Shown piece after piece: positions 10,152 through 18,871 of a stretch of 64,000 nucleotides of DNA. The DNA is from Streptococcus oriscaviae (GTDB taxonomy: Bacteria; Bacillota; Bacilli; Lactobacillales; Streptococcaceae), in contig NZ_CP073084.1 of assembly GCF_018137985.1 (NCBI RefSeq), forward strand, positions 2,046,001-2,110,000, read 5' to 3'. How positions within the stretch are numbered: position 1 is the first letter of the stretch; each line of letters opens with the position of its first letter. The translations under genes and the position numbers were made by a program. The notes under the pieces were generated by a model that did not search any database, was not told the origin of the DNA, and saw only the letters and a program-made list of their open reading frames with translations.

Positions 10152-10619
10152 ATGGCAAAGGGTGAGGGCAAGGTCCTTGCACAGAATAAGAAGGCTCGGC
10201 ATGACTATACCATCGTTGATACGGTGGAAGCGGGTCTGGTTTTGACAGGAACCGAAATCAAGTCTATCCGTGCGGGCCGCATCAACCTCAAAGATGGCTT
10301 TGCTCAAATTAAAAAGGGTGAAGCTTGGCTCCTCAATGTCCATATTGCCCCCTACGATGAGGGCAATATCTGGAATCAGGATCCGACCAGAACGCGCAAA
10401 CTCTTGCTCCGTAAGAAGCAAATCCAATCTCTGGCTAATGAAGTCAAAGGAACAGGAATGACGCTAGTTCCCCTCAAGGTCTATCTCAAGGATGGTTTTG
10501 CCAAGGTTTTGATTGGCCTTGCGAAGGGGAAACACGACTACGACAAGCGAGAGTCTATCAAGCGCAGGGAGCAGGATCGCGATATTAAGCGAACCATGAA
10601 GGCTATCAACAGTCGCTAA
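10152..10619 (+). CDS. smpB: tmRNA-binding protein SmpB
   Basis: A 155-residue protein of normal length. It has the conserved start [16 protein letters not shown], the [17 protein letters not shown] segment and a basic C-terminal tail ([14 protein letters not shown]) that enters the mRNA channel. It delivers tmRNA to stalled ribosomes. It is co-transcribed with rnr and ends in a terminator. Confidence 0.97.
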   Translation: MAKGEGKVLAQNKKARHDYTIVDTVEAGLVLTGTEIKSIRAGRINLKDGFAQIKKGEAWLLNVHIAPYDEGNIWNQDPTRTRKLLLRKKQIQSLANEVKGTGMTLVPLKVYLKDGFAKVLIGLAKGKHDYDKRESIKRREQDRDIKRTMKAINSR

Positions 10620-10643
10620 GAAGTCTATATAGGCTTCTTTTTT
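10619..10643 (+). terminator. Terminator after smpB
   Basis: A short stem (GAAGTC / GGCTTC with one G-U pair, TATATA loop) is followed by a T run. Confidence 0.8.
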
Positions 10644-10728
10644 ATGGAGGTAAGCTAGCTCCTCTCCTCGTTCTCAAATTGAATCGACGATGGTAGGAGG
10701 CTATAAAGAAATGGCAGTTGAATTTTAG

Positions 10729-10757
10729 TTGCAATTCTAACTACATTTCAATAGAAT
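10729..10757 (+). promoter_or_regulatory. Probable tehB promoter
   Basis: TTGCAA (10729-10734) and TAGAAT (10752-10757) are separated by 17 bp, just upstream of the tehB ribosome site. Confidence 0.6.
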
Positions 10758-10785
10758 GAAGAGAGAAAGTATGTGGAGGAAGTTC

Positions 10786-11643
10786 ATGACAAATTTAGTA
10801 GCCTACAAACGGATGCCTATCTGGAATCAGGAAACGGTGCCCAAGCATTTTCTGACCAAGCACAATACCCAGGTTGGAACGTGGGCAAAAATCAAGGTTT
10901 TGAAAGGTCAGCTCAAATTTGAGCCGATCTCAGATGACAATGAGATTTTGGGTGAGTTTTGTTATGAGCCGACAGACGATGTTCCGTTGGTAGAGCCGCA
11001 GGCCTGGCATCGGGTGACCTTATTGACAGAAGATACAGAGTTTTTCTTGGAGTTTTTCTGCCGGCCAGAGGATTATTTTGCCAAGAAGTATGGTTTTAGT
11101 CGGACGCATTCGGAAGTTTTGGAGGCCTTAGATAGGATTGAACCCTGCAAGGTACTGGATTTAGGCTGTGGCAATGGCCGCAACGCTCTCTTTTTAGCGC
11201 AACAGGGATTTGATGTAACGGCTGTTGACAAGGATATTCCAAGTTTAGAAACTCTTTTACAGGTTCGGGATTTGGAAGACTTGGATGTCAAGGCTGGTGT
11301 ATACGACATCAACTCTGCCAGCTTGGAGCAGGAATATGACTGGATTATTTCGACAGTGGTCTTCATGTTTTTGGAGAAAGAGAAGGTGTCCGCCATTATT
11401 CGCAATATGCAGGAGCAGACACGACCGGGTGGCTATCATCTGATTGTGGCGGCTATGGACACCGAGCATCACCCTTGTCCTATTCCCTTCTCTTTTACCT
11501 TTAAAGAGGGAGAATTGGTGGCCTACTACGACGATTGGGAACTGATAAAATACAATGAAAATCTTGGTCAGCTCCATAAACGAGATGAAAATGGGCAATT
11601 TTTGCAGCTGCAATTTGCGACAATCTTGGCTCGAAAAAAATAA
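10786..11643 (+). CDS. tehB: Tellurite-resistance type SAM-dependent methyltransferase TehB
   Basis: A 285-residue protein with an N-terminal cupin-like TehB domain (about 1-95) and a class I methyltransferase domain. The SAM loop LDLGCGNGRN is near residue 125. TehB can methylate and detoxify tellurite, but its normal substrate is unknown. The ATG at 10786 is chosen because GGAGGA sits five bases upstream; an in-frame ATG 30 bases earlier lacks such a site. It lies downstream of smpB as in pneumococcus. Confidence 0.88.
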   Translation: MTNLVAYKRMPIWNQETVPKHFLTKHNTQVGTWAKIKVLKGQLKFEPISDDNEILGEFCYEPTDDVPLVEPQAWHRVTLLTEDTEFFLEFFCRPEDYFAKKYGFSRTHSEVLEALDRIEPCKVLDLGCGNGRNALFLAQQGFDVTAVDKDIPSLETLLQVRDLEDLDVKAGVYDINSASLEQEYDWIISTVVFMFLEKEKVSAIIRNMQEQTRPGGYHLIVAAMDTEHHPCPIPFSFTFKEGELVAYYDDWELIKYNENLGQLHKRDENGQFLQLQFATILARKK

Positions 11644-11656
11644 AAGAAATATCAGG

Positions 11657-11683
11657 AAAACGCTTGCAAGTCGAGCGTTTTTT
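11657..11683 (+). terminator. tehB terminator overlapping the next promoter
   Basis: AAAACGCT (11657-11664) pairs with AGCGTTTT (11674-11681), followed by more T. The last base of the left arm and the loop hold the -35 box of the next gene. Confidence 0.75.
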
Positions 11684-11692
11684 CGTTACAAT
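11664..11692 (+). promoter_or_regulatory. Promoter of the C69 dipeptidase gene
   Basis: TTGCAA (11664-11669) and TACAAT (11687-11692) have a 17-bp spacer. The -35 lies in the tehB terminator hairpin. Confidence 0.65.
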
Positions 11693-11744
11693 AAAGGGGC
11701 AAATGGGAAAAGTACTAAACAGGAGTTCAGAAAGGAGAAAGTCT

Positions 11745-13889
11745 ATGAAAAAGACTTTTATTCGGTTAGCGGCGCTAGTTGTGTTGCTATCTTTGCTTCC
11801 CTTCCAATCGGCTCAGGCCTGTGCGGCTTTCATCATTGGTAAGGGCTTGACAACGGATGGTTCCGTTCTCTTTGGACGGACAGAGGACTACCCGTACCCC
11901 CCTACTAACGGAGCTCACAATAAGAACTATATTGTGAACCCCGCTAGAGATTACGCCAGCGGAGAGTTGCTGGTAGATGAAACCTTTGGTTTCACTATCG
12001 AGCATTTGGCGCATGAATACAAGTATACCTCTACTCCAGATGCGGCGCGTGGCGATGGCTCAAATGGAAACTATGGCGCTCACGGTTTCAATGAGCATGG
12101 TGTTTCCATGACCGCTACGGTTACAGCTATTCCAAATAATAAGGTCTTGGCTATTGACCCCCTTGTCACTTCTGGCGGCTTGGGTGAGCCAATTCTGATT
12201 GACTATGTTTTGCCACGAGTAAAAACAGCACGAGAAGGAATCGAGTTGGTAGCCAAAACGATTGATGAAAAGGGTTCTGCCGAAGGCAACATCATCATGA
12301 TTGCAGATAAGAATGAACTCTGGTATATGGAAATTCTCTCAGGTCATCAATATGTTGCCATTAAATTCCCAGAAGACAAGTATGCTGTCTTTGCCAACAC
12401 CTATTACCTAGGTCACGTTGACTTTACAGATACAGAAAACGTTATTGCCTCAAAAGATGTTGAAAAAGTAGCCAAAGATGCCAACAATTATGTTGAAATC
12501 GACGGCAAATTCCACATTGCTAAATCCTATGGACCAGAAAACTACGCAGAAGGTGACCGTTCGCGTACTTATGCAGGGATTACCCTCCTAGACCCGCAAA
12601 CCTCAGTTACCTACGAGGACAGCGTTTATGACCTCCTGCGCTCACCAACCGATCCAAACAAGCGTTACAGCCTGCAGGATGTCTTTGCCTTCCAACGCAA
12701 CCGCTTTGAACACCTGCCACAATTTCTGCCAGATGACCTGATTGGTAAAATTAAGCAGGGCGATGATGGTTCTCAGGATCAACCAGCGGATGTTACTTAC
12801 AAATACCCTCTGGGTAACGAAAACGTTATTGATGCCCATGTTTACCAAATCAAGGATAGCCTGCCTTCTGCCTTCGGTGGGATTGTCTGGTTGGGATTGG
12901 GTCAAACCCGCAATACACCGTATGTGCCATTCTACGGTATTGTGACAGATACCTATGATGCCTTCAAGAACCGTAGCGCAACCTACGACACCAACTCTTG
13001 GTATTGGACTGTTCAAAACATTGACAAGATGGCGATTAACAATCCAGATGTCTTTGGTAGAAGCATTTTGGAAAAATGGCAAGCCCTAGAAGAAGAATGG
13101 ATTGCGAACCAAGCTTATCTTGATAGCCAATATGCAGGCCTGTCAGAAGAAGCTGCCATCGGTTTGGCAGATCCAATCACCAATGACACACTGGCTCGTT
13201 CTGAAAAAATCTTCCAGCAACTCAAGGCCGTAGAAGCGGAAATGATTGCTAAGCTCAAAGAAGTAGAAGATGCTAAGAACAATCCAGTTACCAGCCTGAC
13301 AGATACTGCGACAGGTGTTACAGTAGCCAATCCGCATCTAGCTGGCTTGGAGCTATCTGTTACCAAACTAGATAGTGTCAAAGCTCTCGAAGGCCAAGAC
13401 CATGAAGCCTATGATATTCGCCTTGCTAAAGCTTCTAACAAGGAAGCTGTTACACAGGTAGAACCTACAACAGTTACCCTTCCAGTGAAGGCACTTGATC
13501 AAGTGGATAAGGTTTACTATGTCAACGAAGCAGGGGAATTGCAAGCACTTGACTTTACAGGCGATGCAGAGAAGAAAACCGTAAGTTTTGTAACCAACCA
13601 CTTCTCCATTTACGCAGTTGCCTATAAAGCAGCTCCAGTTCCACCAACTACAACAGAAACAACAACGACCACAGCACCAACTACAACAGCAGGGGGAACA
13701 ACCACTACGAAACAAAACCCTACCACGACAGTTGAAACACCAACCACCACTACTGATAATAAGGGTGGCGGAAAGAAATTCTTGCCAAGCACTGGTGAGC
13801 AAATCAGCCTTGTTCTGATTGGTCTTGGAGTAATCGGCTTAGTAGCAGCCTTCTTCATCCTTCGATCTAAAAAGAGAGATGAAAAATAA
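11745..13889 (+). CDS. pepD: LPxTG-anchored C69 family dipeptidase
   Basis: A 714-residue cell-wall-anchored peptidase. The signal peptide (1-27) ends ..QSAQA and is followed at once by CAAF. In the C69 (PepD) family the nucleophile is an N-terminal Cys freed by processing, so signal peptidase cleavage after AQA could itself expose the catalytic Cys. The C69 domain covers about 28-500. Then come a Lys/Glu-rich region, a Thr-rich linker (about 635-680), the sorting signal LPSTGE, a hydrophobic helix and a basic tail KKRDEK. An AAAGGAG site precedes the ATG at 11745. Such peptidases trim dipeptides; the substrate here is unknown. Confidence 0.88.
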   Translation: MKKTFIRLAALVVLLSLLPFQSAQACAAFIIGKGLTTDGSVLFGRTEDYPYPPTNGAHNKNYIVNPARDYASGELLVDETFGFTIEHLAHEYKYTSTPDAARGDGSNGNYGAHGFNEHGVSMTATVTAIPNNKVLAIDPLVTSGGLGEPILIDYVLPRVKTAREGIELVAKTIDEKGSAEGNIIMIADKNELWYMEILSGHQYVAIKFPEDKYAVFANTYYLGHVDFTDTENVIASKDVEKVAKDANNYVEIDGKFHIAKSYGPENYAEGDRSRTYAGITLLDPQTSVTYEDSVYDLLRSPTDPNKRYSLQDVFAFQRNRFEHLPQFLPDDLIGKIKQGDDGSQDQPADVTYKYPLGNENVIDAHVYQIKDSLPSAFGGIVWLGLGQTRNTPYVPFYGIVTDTYDAFKNRSATYDTNSWYWTVQNIDKMAINNPDVFGRSILEKWQALEEEWIANQAYLDSQYAGLSEEAAIGLADPITNDTLARSEKIFQQLKAVEAEMIAKLKEVEDAKNNPVTSLTDTATGVTVANPHLAGLELSVTKLDSVKALEGQDHEAYDIRLAKASNKEAVTQVEPTTVTLPVKALDQVDKVYYVNEAGELQALDFTGDAEKKTVSFVTNHFSIYAVAYKAAPVPPTTTETTTTTAPTTTAGGTTTTKQNPTTTVETPTTTTDNKGGGKKFLPSTGEQISLVLIGLGVIGLVAAFFILRSKKRDEK

Positions 13890-13901
13890 GTCTAAATGAC
13901 G

Positions 13902-13927
13902 AGAGAGAAGTTCGCTTCTCTCTTTTT
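13902..13927 (+). terminator. Terminator after pepD
   Basis: A perfect 9-bp stem (AGAGAGAAG / CTTCTCTCT) with a TTCG tetraloop, followed by T. Confidence 0.92.
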
Positions 13928-13939
13928 AGAATAAATTTG

Positions 13940-13981
13940 TTTACAAATGTAGTCAAAAAAGCTATAATGATTACAAATGTA
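13940..13981 (+). promoter_or_regulatory. copA promoter with two CopY operators (cop boxes)
   Basis: TACAAATGTA occurs at 13942-13951 and again at 13972-13981, exactly 30 bp apart; both fit the CopY operator core TACAnnTGTA. The first overlaps the -35 (TTTACA, 13940-13945) and the second lies just after the -10 (TATAAT, 13963-13968; 17-bp spacer). CopY-type repressors would block transcription until copper displaces them. No copY gene lies beside this operator in the window. Confidence 0.88.
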
Positions 13982-13998
13982 GACGAGAAGGAGAAGCT

Positions 13999-16458
13999 AT
14001 GAGAAAAGAAAGTTATCGAGTAGCAGGAATGACCTGTGCTTCCTGCGCCATGGCAATCGAAAAAGCCATCGGTAAAATGGACGGTGTGACAGAAGTAACG
14101 GTCAATCTAGCGACAGAAGAAGCAAGTCTTGTTTTTGATGAAAGCAAGGTGAGTGAAGAGATGATTGCCCAAGCAGTGACAAAGGCCGGGTATGAACTGG
14201 TGGAAGAAAGAGTGGAGGAAAGGTATAGTATCGAAGGAATGACCTGTGCTTCCTGTGCCATGGCAGTCGAAAAAGCCATCAGCAAATTGGCAGGTGTTAA
14301 GCAGGCCAGTGTCAATCTGGCCACAGAAACACTTTGGCTTGTTTACGATCAAAAGCAACTGAACTCAGGACAAGTGATAGCAGCCGTAGAAAAGGCTGGC
14401 TACCACGCTCTAGTCCAAGAAGTGAGCTTGCCTGCAGAAAGTCAGGAAGAGAAAAAAGTCCAGCATATCAAAGAACTATGGCAACGGTTTGTCTGGTCTG
14501 CTGTCTTTACTCTGCCTCTCCTTTATATCGCGATGGGACCTATGCTGCCTTTTGGCGGTCTGCCCTTGCCAGGTTTTCTTCACCAGCCAGTCAACTTTGC
14601 TCTGGTGCAACTCTTTTTGGTCTTACCAGTCGTTTACTTGGGGCGCTCATTTTACCAGACAGGTTTTCGCACGCTTTTTCAGGGGCATCCCAATATGGAC
14701 TCGCTGATTGCCATAGGAACTAGTGCGGCGCTCTTACAAGGCCTTGTGATGACCTACCTCTTGCTAACAAATCAAGTTGACTTGGGTCACGGTGGCCATC
14801 CAGAATTGTATTTTGAGTCGGCAGCAGTGATTCTCGCCCTGATTACCCTAGGCAAGTATATGGAGGCTGTTTCTAAGGGAAAAACCTCAGAGGCCATCAA
14901 GCACTTGCTCAATCTGGCACCTAAAACAGCCCGTGTCCTTCGCTCAGGTCAGGAAATGGAAATTCCTCTGGAGCAGGTTCGAGTAGGGGATAGTATCTTG
15001 GTGCGACCAGGAGAAAAAATTCCTGTTGATGGAGAAATCACAGAAGGCAGCTCCACAGTGGATGAGTCCATGTTAACAGGGGAAAGCCTTCCTGTTGCCA
15101 AGACAGTTGGAGATATGGTCGTCGGTGCTTCGATCAATAAAAACGGATCGTTTCGCTTTACAGCCACTAAGGTAGGTCAAGATACGACGCTGGCACAAAT
15201 CGTCAAACTTGTCGAAGAGGCCCAAGGCTCCAAGGCCCCTATTGCCCAACTTGCAGACCGAGTATCTGCGGTCTTTGTACCAGTCGTCATGACCTTGGCA
15301 GCCCTTTCTGGACTAGCCTGGTGGCTGCTGGGGCAGGAGTCATGGATTTTTGCACTTTCCATTACCATTTCTGTCCTCGTCATCGCCTGCCCTTGTGCCC
15401 TCGGACTTGCCACACCAACTGCTATTATGGTGGGAACTGGTAAAGGGGCAGAAAACGGCCTCCTCTTTAAATCAGGCCCTGCTCTTGAGGGCTTGGAGAA
15501 GGTGGACACGATTGTATTTGATAAGACAGGCACCATTACTCAAGGACAGCCCCTTGTGACGGACGTGCTTCTTTTTGCAGATGCGACAGAAGAAGAAATT
15601 CTCCAATTGGCGGCCAGTGCAGAGCAGTTTTCAGAACATCCCCTAGGTCAAGCCATACTTGACTCGTGCAAACAAGCGGATCTCCCCCTGCTTGCAGCCA
15701 GTGATTTTCAGGCTCTTCCAGGGCGAGGGATTCTGGTGACCATAGCAGAGCAGACTGTTCGTTTGGGCAATGCCAAGCTGATGAAGGAAGCAGGACTTGC
15801 ATTCAGTCAGGCAGAAGCTGCCGCCCGGACCTTAGCTGCTCAAGGCAAAACCCCGATTTTTCTTGCCAGAAATCATCAGTGCTTAGGCCTAATTGCAGTG
15901 GCTGACCCGATTAAGGAAACCAGTCGCTCAGCCATCAAGGCCCTGCACAAAATGGGCTTGCGTTTAGTCATGTTGACCGGTGATAATCAGACTACCGCTC
16001 AGGCCATCGCGGAACAGGTTGGTCTAGATCAAGTCATCAGCGAGGTGCTGCCTGAAGACAAGGCCCGTCAAGTTAAAAAACTCCAAGAAGCAGGCCAGAA
16101 AGTAGCCATGGTTGGCGATGGCATCAACGATGCTCCAGCTCTGGCTCAGGCAGACGTTGGACTGGCTATCGGTTCAGGAACAGATGTTGCAATTGAATCA
16201 GCCGATGTAGTCCTGATGCGCAGTGACCTCATGGACGTGCCGCGAGCAGTTGGCCTTAGTCAAGCAACCATGCGGACCATTAAGCAAAACCTCTTCTGGG
16301 CCTTTGCTTACAATATATTAGGTATTCCGATTGCGATGGGCCTTCTGTATCTGCTAGGTGGCAGCCTTCTCAATCCCATGTTTGCAGGAGCGGCCATGAG
16401 CCTCAGTTCTGTATCTGTTGTACTGAACGCTCTGAGATTAAAGAGAGCCAAGGTGTGA
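13999..16458 (+). CDS. copA: Copper-exporting P1B-type ATPase CopA
   Basis: An 819-residue copper efflux ATPase. Two N-terminal heavy-metal domains each carry MTCASC (about residues 11-16 and 81-86). It has eight predicted helices, the actuator TGES, the membrane metal site CPC (about 464-466), the phosphorylated Asp in DKTGT (D508), the SEHPLG motif and the hinge GDGINDAP. It pumps Cu(I) out of the cytoplasm. The gene directly follows the cop-box promoter. Unlike the classical copYAZ operon, no copZ follows; thiol peroxidase does. Confidence 0.96.
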   Translation: MRKESYRVAGMTCASCAMAIEKAIGKMDGVTEVTVNLATEEASLVFDESKVSEEMIAQAVTKAGYELVEERVEERYSIEGMTCASCAMAVEKAISKLAGVKQASVNLATETLWLVYDQKQLNSGQVIAAVEKAGYHALVQEVSLPAESQEEKKVQHIKELWQRFVWSAVFTLPLLYIAMGPMLPFGGLPLPGFLHQPVNFALVQLFLVLPVVYLGRSFYQTGFRTLFQGHPNMDSLIAIGTSAALLQGLVMTYLLLTNQVDLGHGGHPELYFESAAVILALITLGKYMEAVSKGKTSEAIKHLLNLAPKTARVLRSGQEMEIPLEQVRVGDSILVRPGEKIPVDGEITEGSSTVDESMLTGESLPVAKTVGDMVVGASINKNGSFRFTATKVGQDTTLAQIVKLVEEAQGSKAPIAQLADRVSAVFVPVVMTLAALSGLAWWLLGQESWIFALSITISVLVIACPCALGLATPTAIMVGTGKGAENGLLFKSGPALEGLEKVDTIVFDKTGTITQGQPLVTDVLLFADATEEEILQLAASAEQFSEHPLGQAILDSCKQADLPLLAASDFQALPGRGILVTIAEQTVRLGNAKLMKEAGLAFSQAEAAARTLAAQGKTPIFLARNHQCLGLIAVADPIKETSRSAIKALHKMGLRLVMLTGDNQTTAQAIAEQVGLDQVISEVLPEDKARQVKKLQEAGQKVAMVGDGINDAPALAQADVGLAIGSGTDVAIESADVVLMRSDLMDVPRAVGLSQATMRTIKQNLFWAFAYNILGIPIAMGLLYLLGGSLLNPMFAGAAMSLSSVSVVLNALRLKRAKV

Positions 16459-16483
16459 TGGGAAAATAATCACAAGCCTTCTG

Positions 16484-16513
16484 TTGGCATTTCTATCTCA
16501 AAACGCTTACAAT
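16484..16513 (+). promoter_or_regulatory. Probable tpx promoter
   Basis: TTGGCA (16484-16489) and TACAAT (16508-16513) have an 18-bp spacer, upstream of a good AAAGGAG ribosome site at about 16529. Confidence 0.6.
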
Positions 16514-16540
16514 GTAGGTAGCATAAAAAAGGAGATTGCA

Positions 16541-17032
16541 ATGACAACATTTATCGGAAAAGAGGTGACCTTGATTGGCCCTCGTTTGCAAGTGGGAGAT
16601 CAAGCCCCAAACTTTATCCTGACGGCCAATGACTTGAGTGTAAAAAGTCTCAAGGATTTTGGCAGAAAGAAAAAGGTCATCAGCGTCGTGCCATCTATTG
16701 ACACAGGCATCTGTGATAGCCAGACCCGCCGTTTCAATCAGGAATTGACGGCCGACCAAGACACAGTTGTTATTACGGTTTCCGTTGACCTGCCCTTTGC
16801 TCAAAAACGTTGGTGTGCGGCAGCAGGACTAGAAGGAGCAGAAACCCTATCTGACTATTATGACCATGCCTTTGGCAAGGCCTACGGCCTGCTCATGCGG
16901 GAATGGAACCTGTTAGCCCGGGCTGTTTTTGTCCTAGACGCAGCCAATCGCATTACTTATTTAGAATACTTGGACAATGTAAATGAACATCCAAACTATG
17001 AAGCTGCCCTTGAGGCGGTAAGACAACTCTAG
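16541..17032 (+). CDS. tpx: Thiol peroxidase (Tpx, atypical 2-Cys peroxiredoxin)
   Basis: A 163-residue periredoxin-fold enzyme. The peroxidatic Cys lies in [16 protein letters not shown] and the resolving Cys in [12 protein letters not shown]. It reduces H2O2 and alkyl hydroperoxides using thioredoxin, important in catalase-negative streptococci. The ATG at 16541 follows a clear ribosome site. It has its own promoter, although it follows copA closely; read-through would link copper and peroxide defence. Confidence 0.95.
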   Translation: MTTFIGKEVTLIGPRLQVGDQAPNFILTANDLSVKSLKDFGRKKKVISVVPSIDTGICDSQTRRFNQELTADQDTVVITVSVDLPFAQKRWCAAAGLEGAETLSDYYDHAFGKAYGLLMREWNLLARAVFVLDAANRITYLEYLDNVNEHPNYEAALEAVRQL

Positions 17033-17053
17033 GATGTCGGTAACGAAAAGAGG

Positions 17054-17402
17054 TTGGACACTGCGTTCAGCCTCTTTTCGTTTCTGAAAGAAAAAGTTTC
17101 AAGGGCAAAAGCCGTTGCCGTCCATTGCTCGGCCCTACTCAAAGCTGCACCTCTACTCATCCTAGATGAAGCGACGTCATCAGTGGATACGCGGATAGAG
17201 GAGCTACTGCAAAAGGCTATGGTGGGGGCTCCTTCATCATTGCCCACCGCCTCTCACCATCAAGAATGCAGATTTGATTTTGGTCATGAAGGAAGGCAAT
17301 ATCATCGAGCAGGGAAATCATGATGAATTGATGAAACAACAAGGTTTCTATGCCGATCTCTATAACTCTCAATTTGTGGAAGACGAGGACGAAGCTGGCT
17401 AA
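17054..17402 (+). pseudogene. Remnant of an ABC exporter ATPase (C-terminal end)
   Basis: Only the end of an ABC half-transporter survives. The Walker B/D-loop segment LLILDEATSSVDTR is readable around 17150-17195 and is followed by SLPTASHH in the same frame. The expected H-loop text IIAHRLS and then [32 protein letters not shown] and a stop at 17400-17402 are readable only in other frames. At least one missing base near 17258 separates the last two parts. The region before Walker B is garbled, with no intact signature motif or Walker A. It is like the C terminus of heterodimeric multidrug exporters. No function is expected. Confidence 0.82.
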
Positions 17403-17460
17403 AAAAGTAGAAAAACAACAGATGAATCTGGGGTTCCATCTAGAATCCTAAGGATATTTA

Positions 17461-17469
17461 TGGTAAAAT
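17461..17469 (+). promoter_or_regulatory. Extended -10 upstream of orphan ORF
   Basis: TGGTAAAAT is an extended -10, 51 bp before the ATG at 17521. Confidence 0.5.
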
Positions 17470-17520
17470 AGACAGTGACAAGAATACCTTATTCAAAAAA
17501 TATCTGAGGAGGTGAGGGGT

Positions 17521-17841
17521 ATGCTTCTTCAAGAAGCTCAACGGTTGATAGACCATCTTCAGCAGTGTTTTCAGGCCATGCCCAAAAAGGGAACAGGAGA
17601 TGAACTGGCCTTTCAAGAGGCACTAGCATCCACCCTTTCTCTTTTGGCAAGACAGACAGACTGTACCAATACGGTTTTGATAGGTTTAGAGAAGTTTTAC
17701 CAGCGATCCAGTTTTTTGATTGGCTTGACCAGTCTGGATTTGGATGAGTCCACCTATCAGGCCTTTAGGCAATATGATTACTTTCATACGGCAACTGTAA
17801 AACCAGAATTGGCCTTGTATGGGCCGACAGTCCTGTTCTAG
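17521..17841 (+). CDS. Hypothetical protein, 106 residues
   Basis: A small soluble, probably helical protein that I do not recognise. It has a strong ribosome site (AGGAGGTGAG) before the ATG at 17521; a GTG at 17512 is less likely because it lies within that site. It lies after a dead ABC exporter and 17 bp before another orphan ORF with its own strong ribosome site, so the two are probably co-expressed. Confidence 0.65.
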   Translation: MLLQEAQRLIDHLQQCFQAMPKKGTGDELAFQEALASTLSLLARQTDCTNTVLIGLEKFYQRSSFLIGLTSLDLDESTYQAFRQYDYFHTATVKPELALYGPTVLF

Positions 17842-17858
17842 TTTGGAGGTGTTCAATC

Positions 17859-18140
17859 ATGATGTTCTTAGATCCAAAGGGAAAGGAAGTTGAGGTTTGG
17901 GAGATTGGTTCTGAGCCACAACCTGATTGGGTGCGAGAAGCTTTTGCCATTCAAGCCTTTCAATGGCTGGATGACAATTTGCGCATCCTCATGCCCATTC
18001 TTCAGCGAAACTGGCTTTTCAAGGGCGATTGTTGGGGCTACGGCATCTACCAGATTGGTAAGAAGGGGGATGTCATTGATCGAACCAACGGCAAACTATT
18101 ATCGCAACGCGCCTTTCAAACCAAATATACTGTTAAATAG
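17859..18140 (+). CDS. Hypothetical protein, 93 residues
   Basis: A small protein rich in Trp and aromatic residues (WEIGSEPQPDWVREAF, NWLFKGDCWGYGIYQIG), with no signal or membrane helix. GGAGGT lies eight bases before the ATG. It follows the 106-residue ORF and ends at a terminator, so the pair looks like a small bicistronic unit. No family recognised. A toxin-immunity or phage-derived origin is possible but not shown. Confidence 0.65.
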   Translation: MMFLDPKGKEVEVWEIGSEPQPDWVREAFAIQAFQWLDDNLRILMPILQRNWLFKGDCWGYGIYQIGKKGDVIDRTNGKLLSQRAFQTKYTVK

Positions 18141-18170
18141 AAACAGAGTTGCTTTGCTTCGCAGTTATAT

Positions 18171-18196
18171 AACACCCGCTTTAGGGTGTTTTTAAG
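18171..18196 (+). terminator. Terminator before relP
   Basis: AACACCC (18171-18177) pairs with GGGTGTT (18184-18190), followed by T. Confidence 0.88.
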
Positions 18197-18212
18197 TCTT
18201 TTTTTGATAGTA

Positions 18213-18221
18213 TGATATAAT
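18213..18221 (+). promoter_or_regulatory. Extended -10 promoter of relPRS
   Basis: TGATATAAT is an extended -10 (TATAAT 18216-18221), 30 bp before the relP ATG. Confidence 0.7.
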
Positions 18222-18250
18222 GAAGGCACTTACAGAAGGGGAGTAAGCAC

Positions 18251-18871
18251 ATGACAAAATCTATTTATGGGCCCTATGGGGATTACCTGCCAGCGATTAT
18301 TGAGGATTTGAGCCAGCGGATTCATCTGGCCAATCAGACCTGCAAGCAGGAAACGGGCTTCAAGCTTTTTGAGCATTTTATCGCCCGTGTAAAAACACCT
18401 GAGTCAATGGCAGACAAGTGTCAACGCAAGGGGCTGCCCCTGACAGCTCAATCAGCCCTAAAGGGGATTCGAGATGCAATTGGTCTTCGTATCATCTGCG
18501 GATTCGTTGATGACATCTATAAAACAGTGCAGGTGATAAAGGAATTGGAAGGGGTGTCGGTATACAATGAAAAGGACTTTGTTTTTCAGGCTAAGCCCAA
18601 TGGTTACCGCAGTTACCACTTGATTGTAGAAATTGAAACGCCCTATGAGGATTGTCTAGGCAATCAGCCTGGGACCTATTTTGCGGAAATCCAAATCCGT
18701 ACCATCGCGATGGACTCTTGGGCAAGTCTGGAACACCAGATGAAATACAAACAGGACATCAAGAACCCTGAGCGGCTGGTCAAGGAATTAAAACGGTGTG
18801 CAGATGAGCTGGCTTCCTGTGATTTGAGTATGCAAACCATCCGAAATTTGATAGCAGAAAGTGGTGAGTAG
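18251..18871 (+). CDS. relP: Small alarmone synthetase RelP
   Basis: A 206-residue single-domain (p)ppGpp synthetase. It has only the RelA/SpoT synthetase fold, without hydrolase, TGS or ACT domains. Conserved parts are the DAIGLRIICGFVDDIY segment, KPNGYRSYHLIVE and EIQIRTIAMDSWASLEHQMKYK. It transfers pyrophosphate from ATP to GTP/GDP. It is followed with no gap by a response regulator and a sensor kinase, the arrangement of S. mutans relPRS, where the two-component system links oxidative or competence-related signals to alarmone level. That context separates RelP from RelQ. Confidence 0.92.
   Translation: MTKSIYGPYGDYLPAIIEDLSQRIHLANQTCKQETGFKLFEHFIARVKTPESMADKCQRKGLPLTAQSALKGIRDAIGLRIICGFVDDIYKTVQVIKELEGVSVYNEKDFVFQAKPNGYRSYHLIVEIETPYEDCLGNQPGTYFAEIQIRTIAMDSWASLEHQMKYKQDIKNPERLVKELKRCADELASCDLSMQTIRNLIAESGE

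Noticed and set aside
13368..13858. Reverse-strand frames under the Thr-rich linker of the C69 dipeptidase
   Set aside because: They arise from the repetitive ACA/ACC codons of the true gene.
16508..16516. Possible cop box before tpx (TACAATGTA)
   Set aside because: It is one base short of TACAnnTGTA and coincides with the -10 box, so the match is probably chance.
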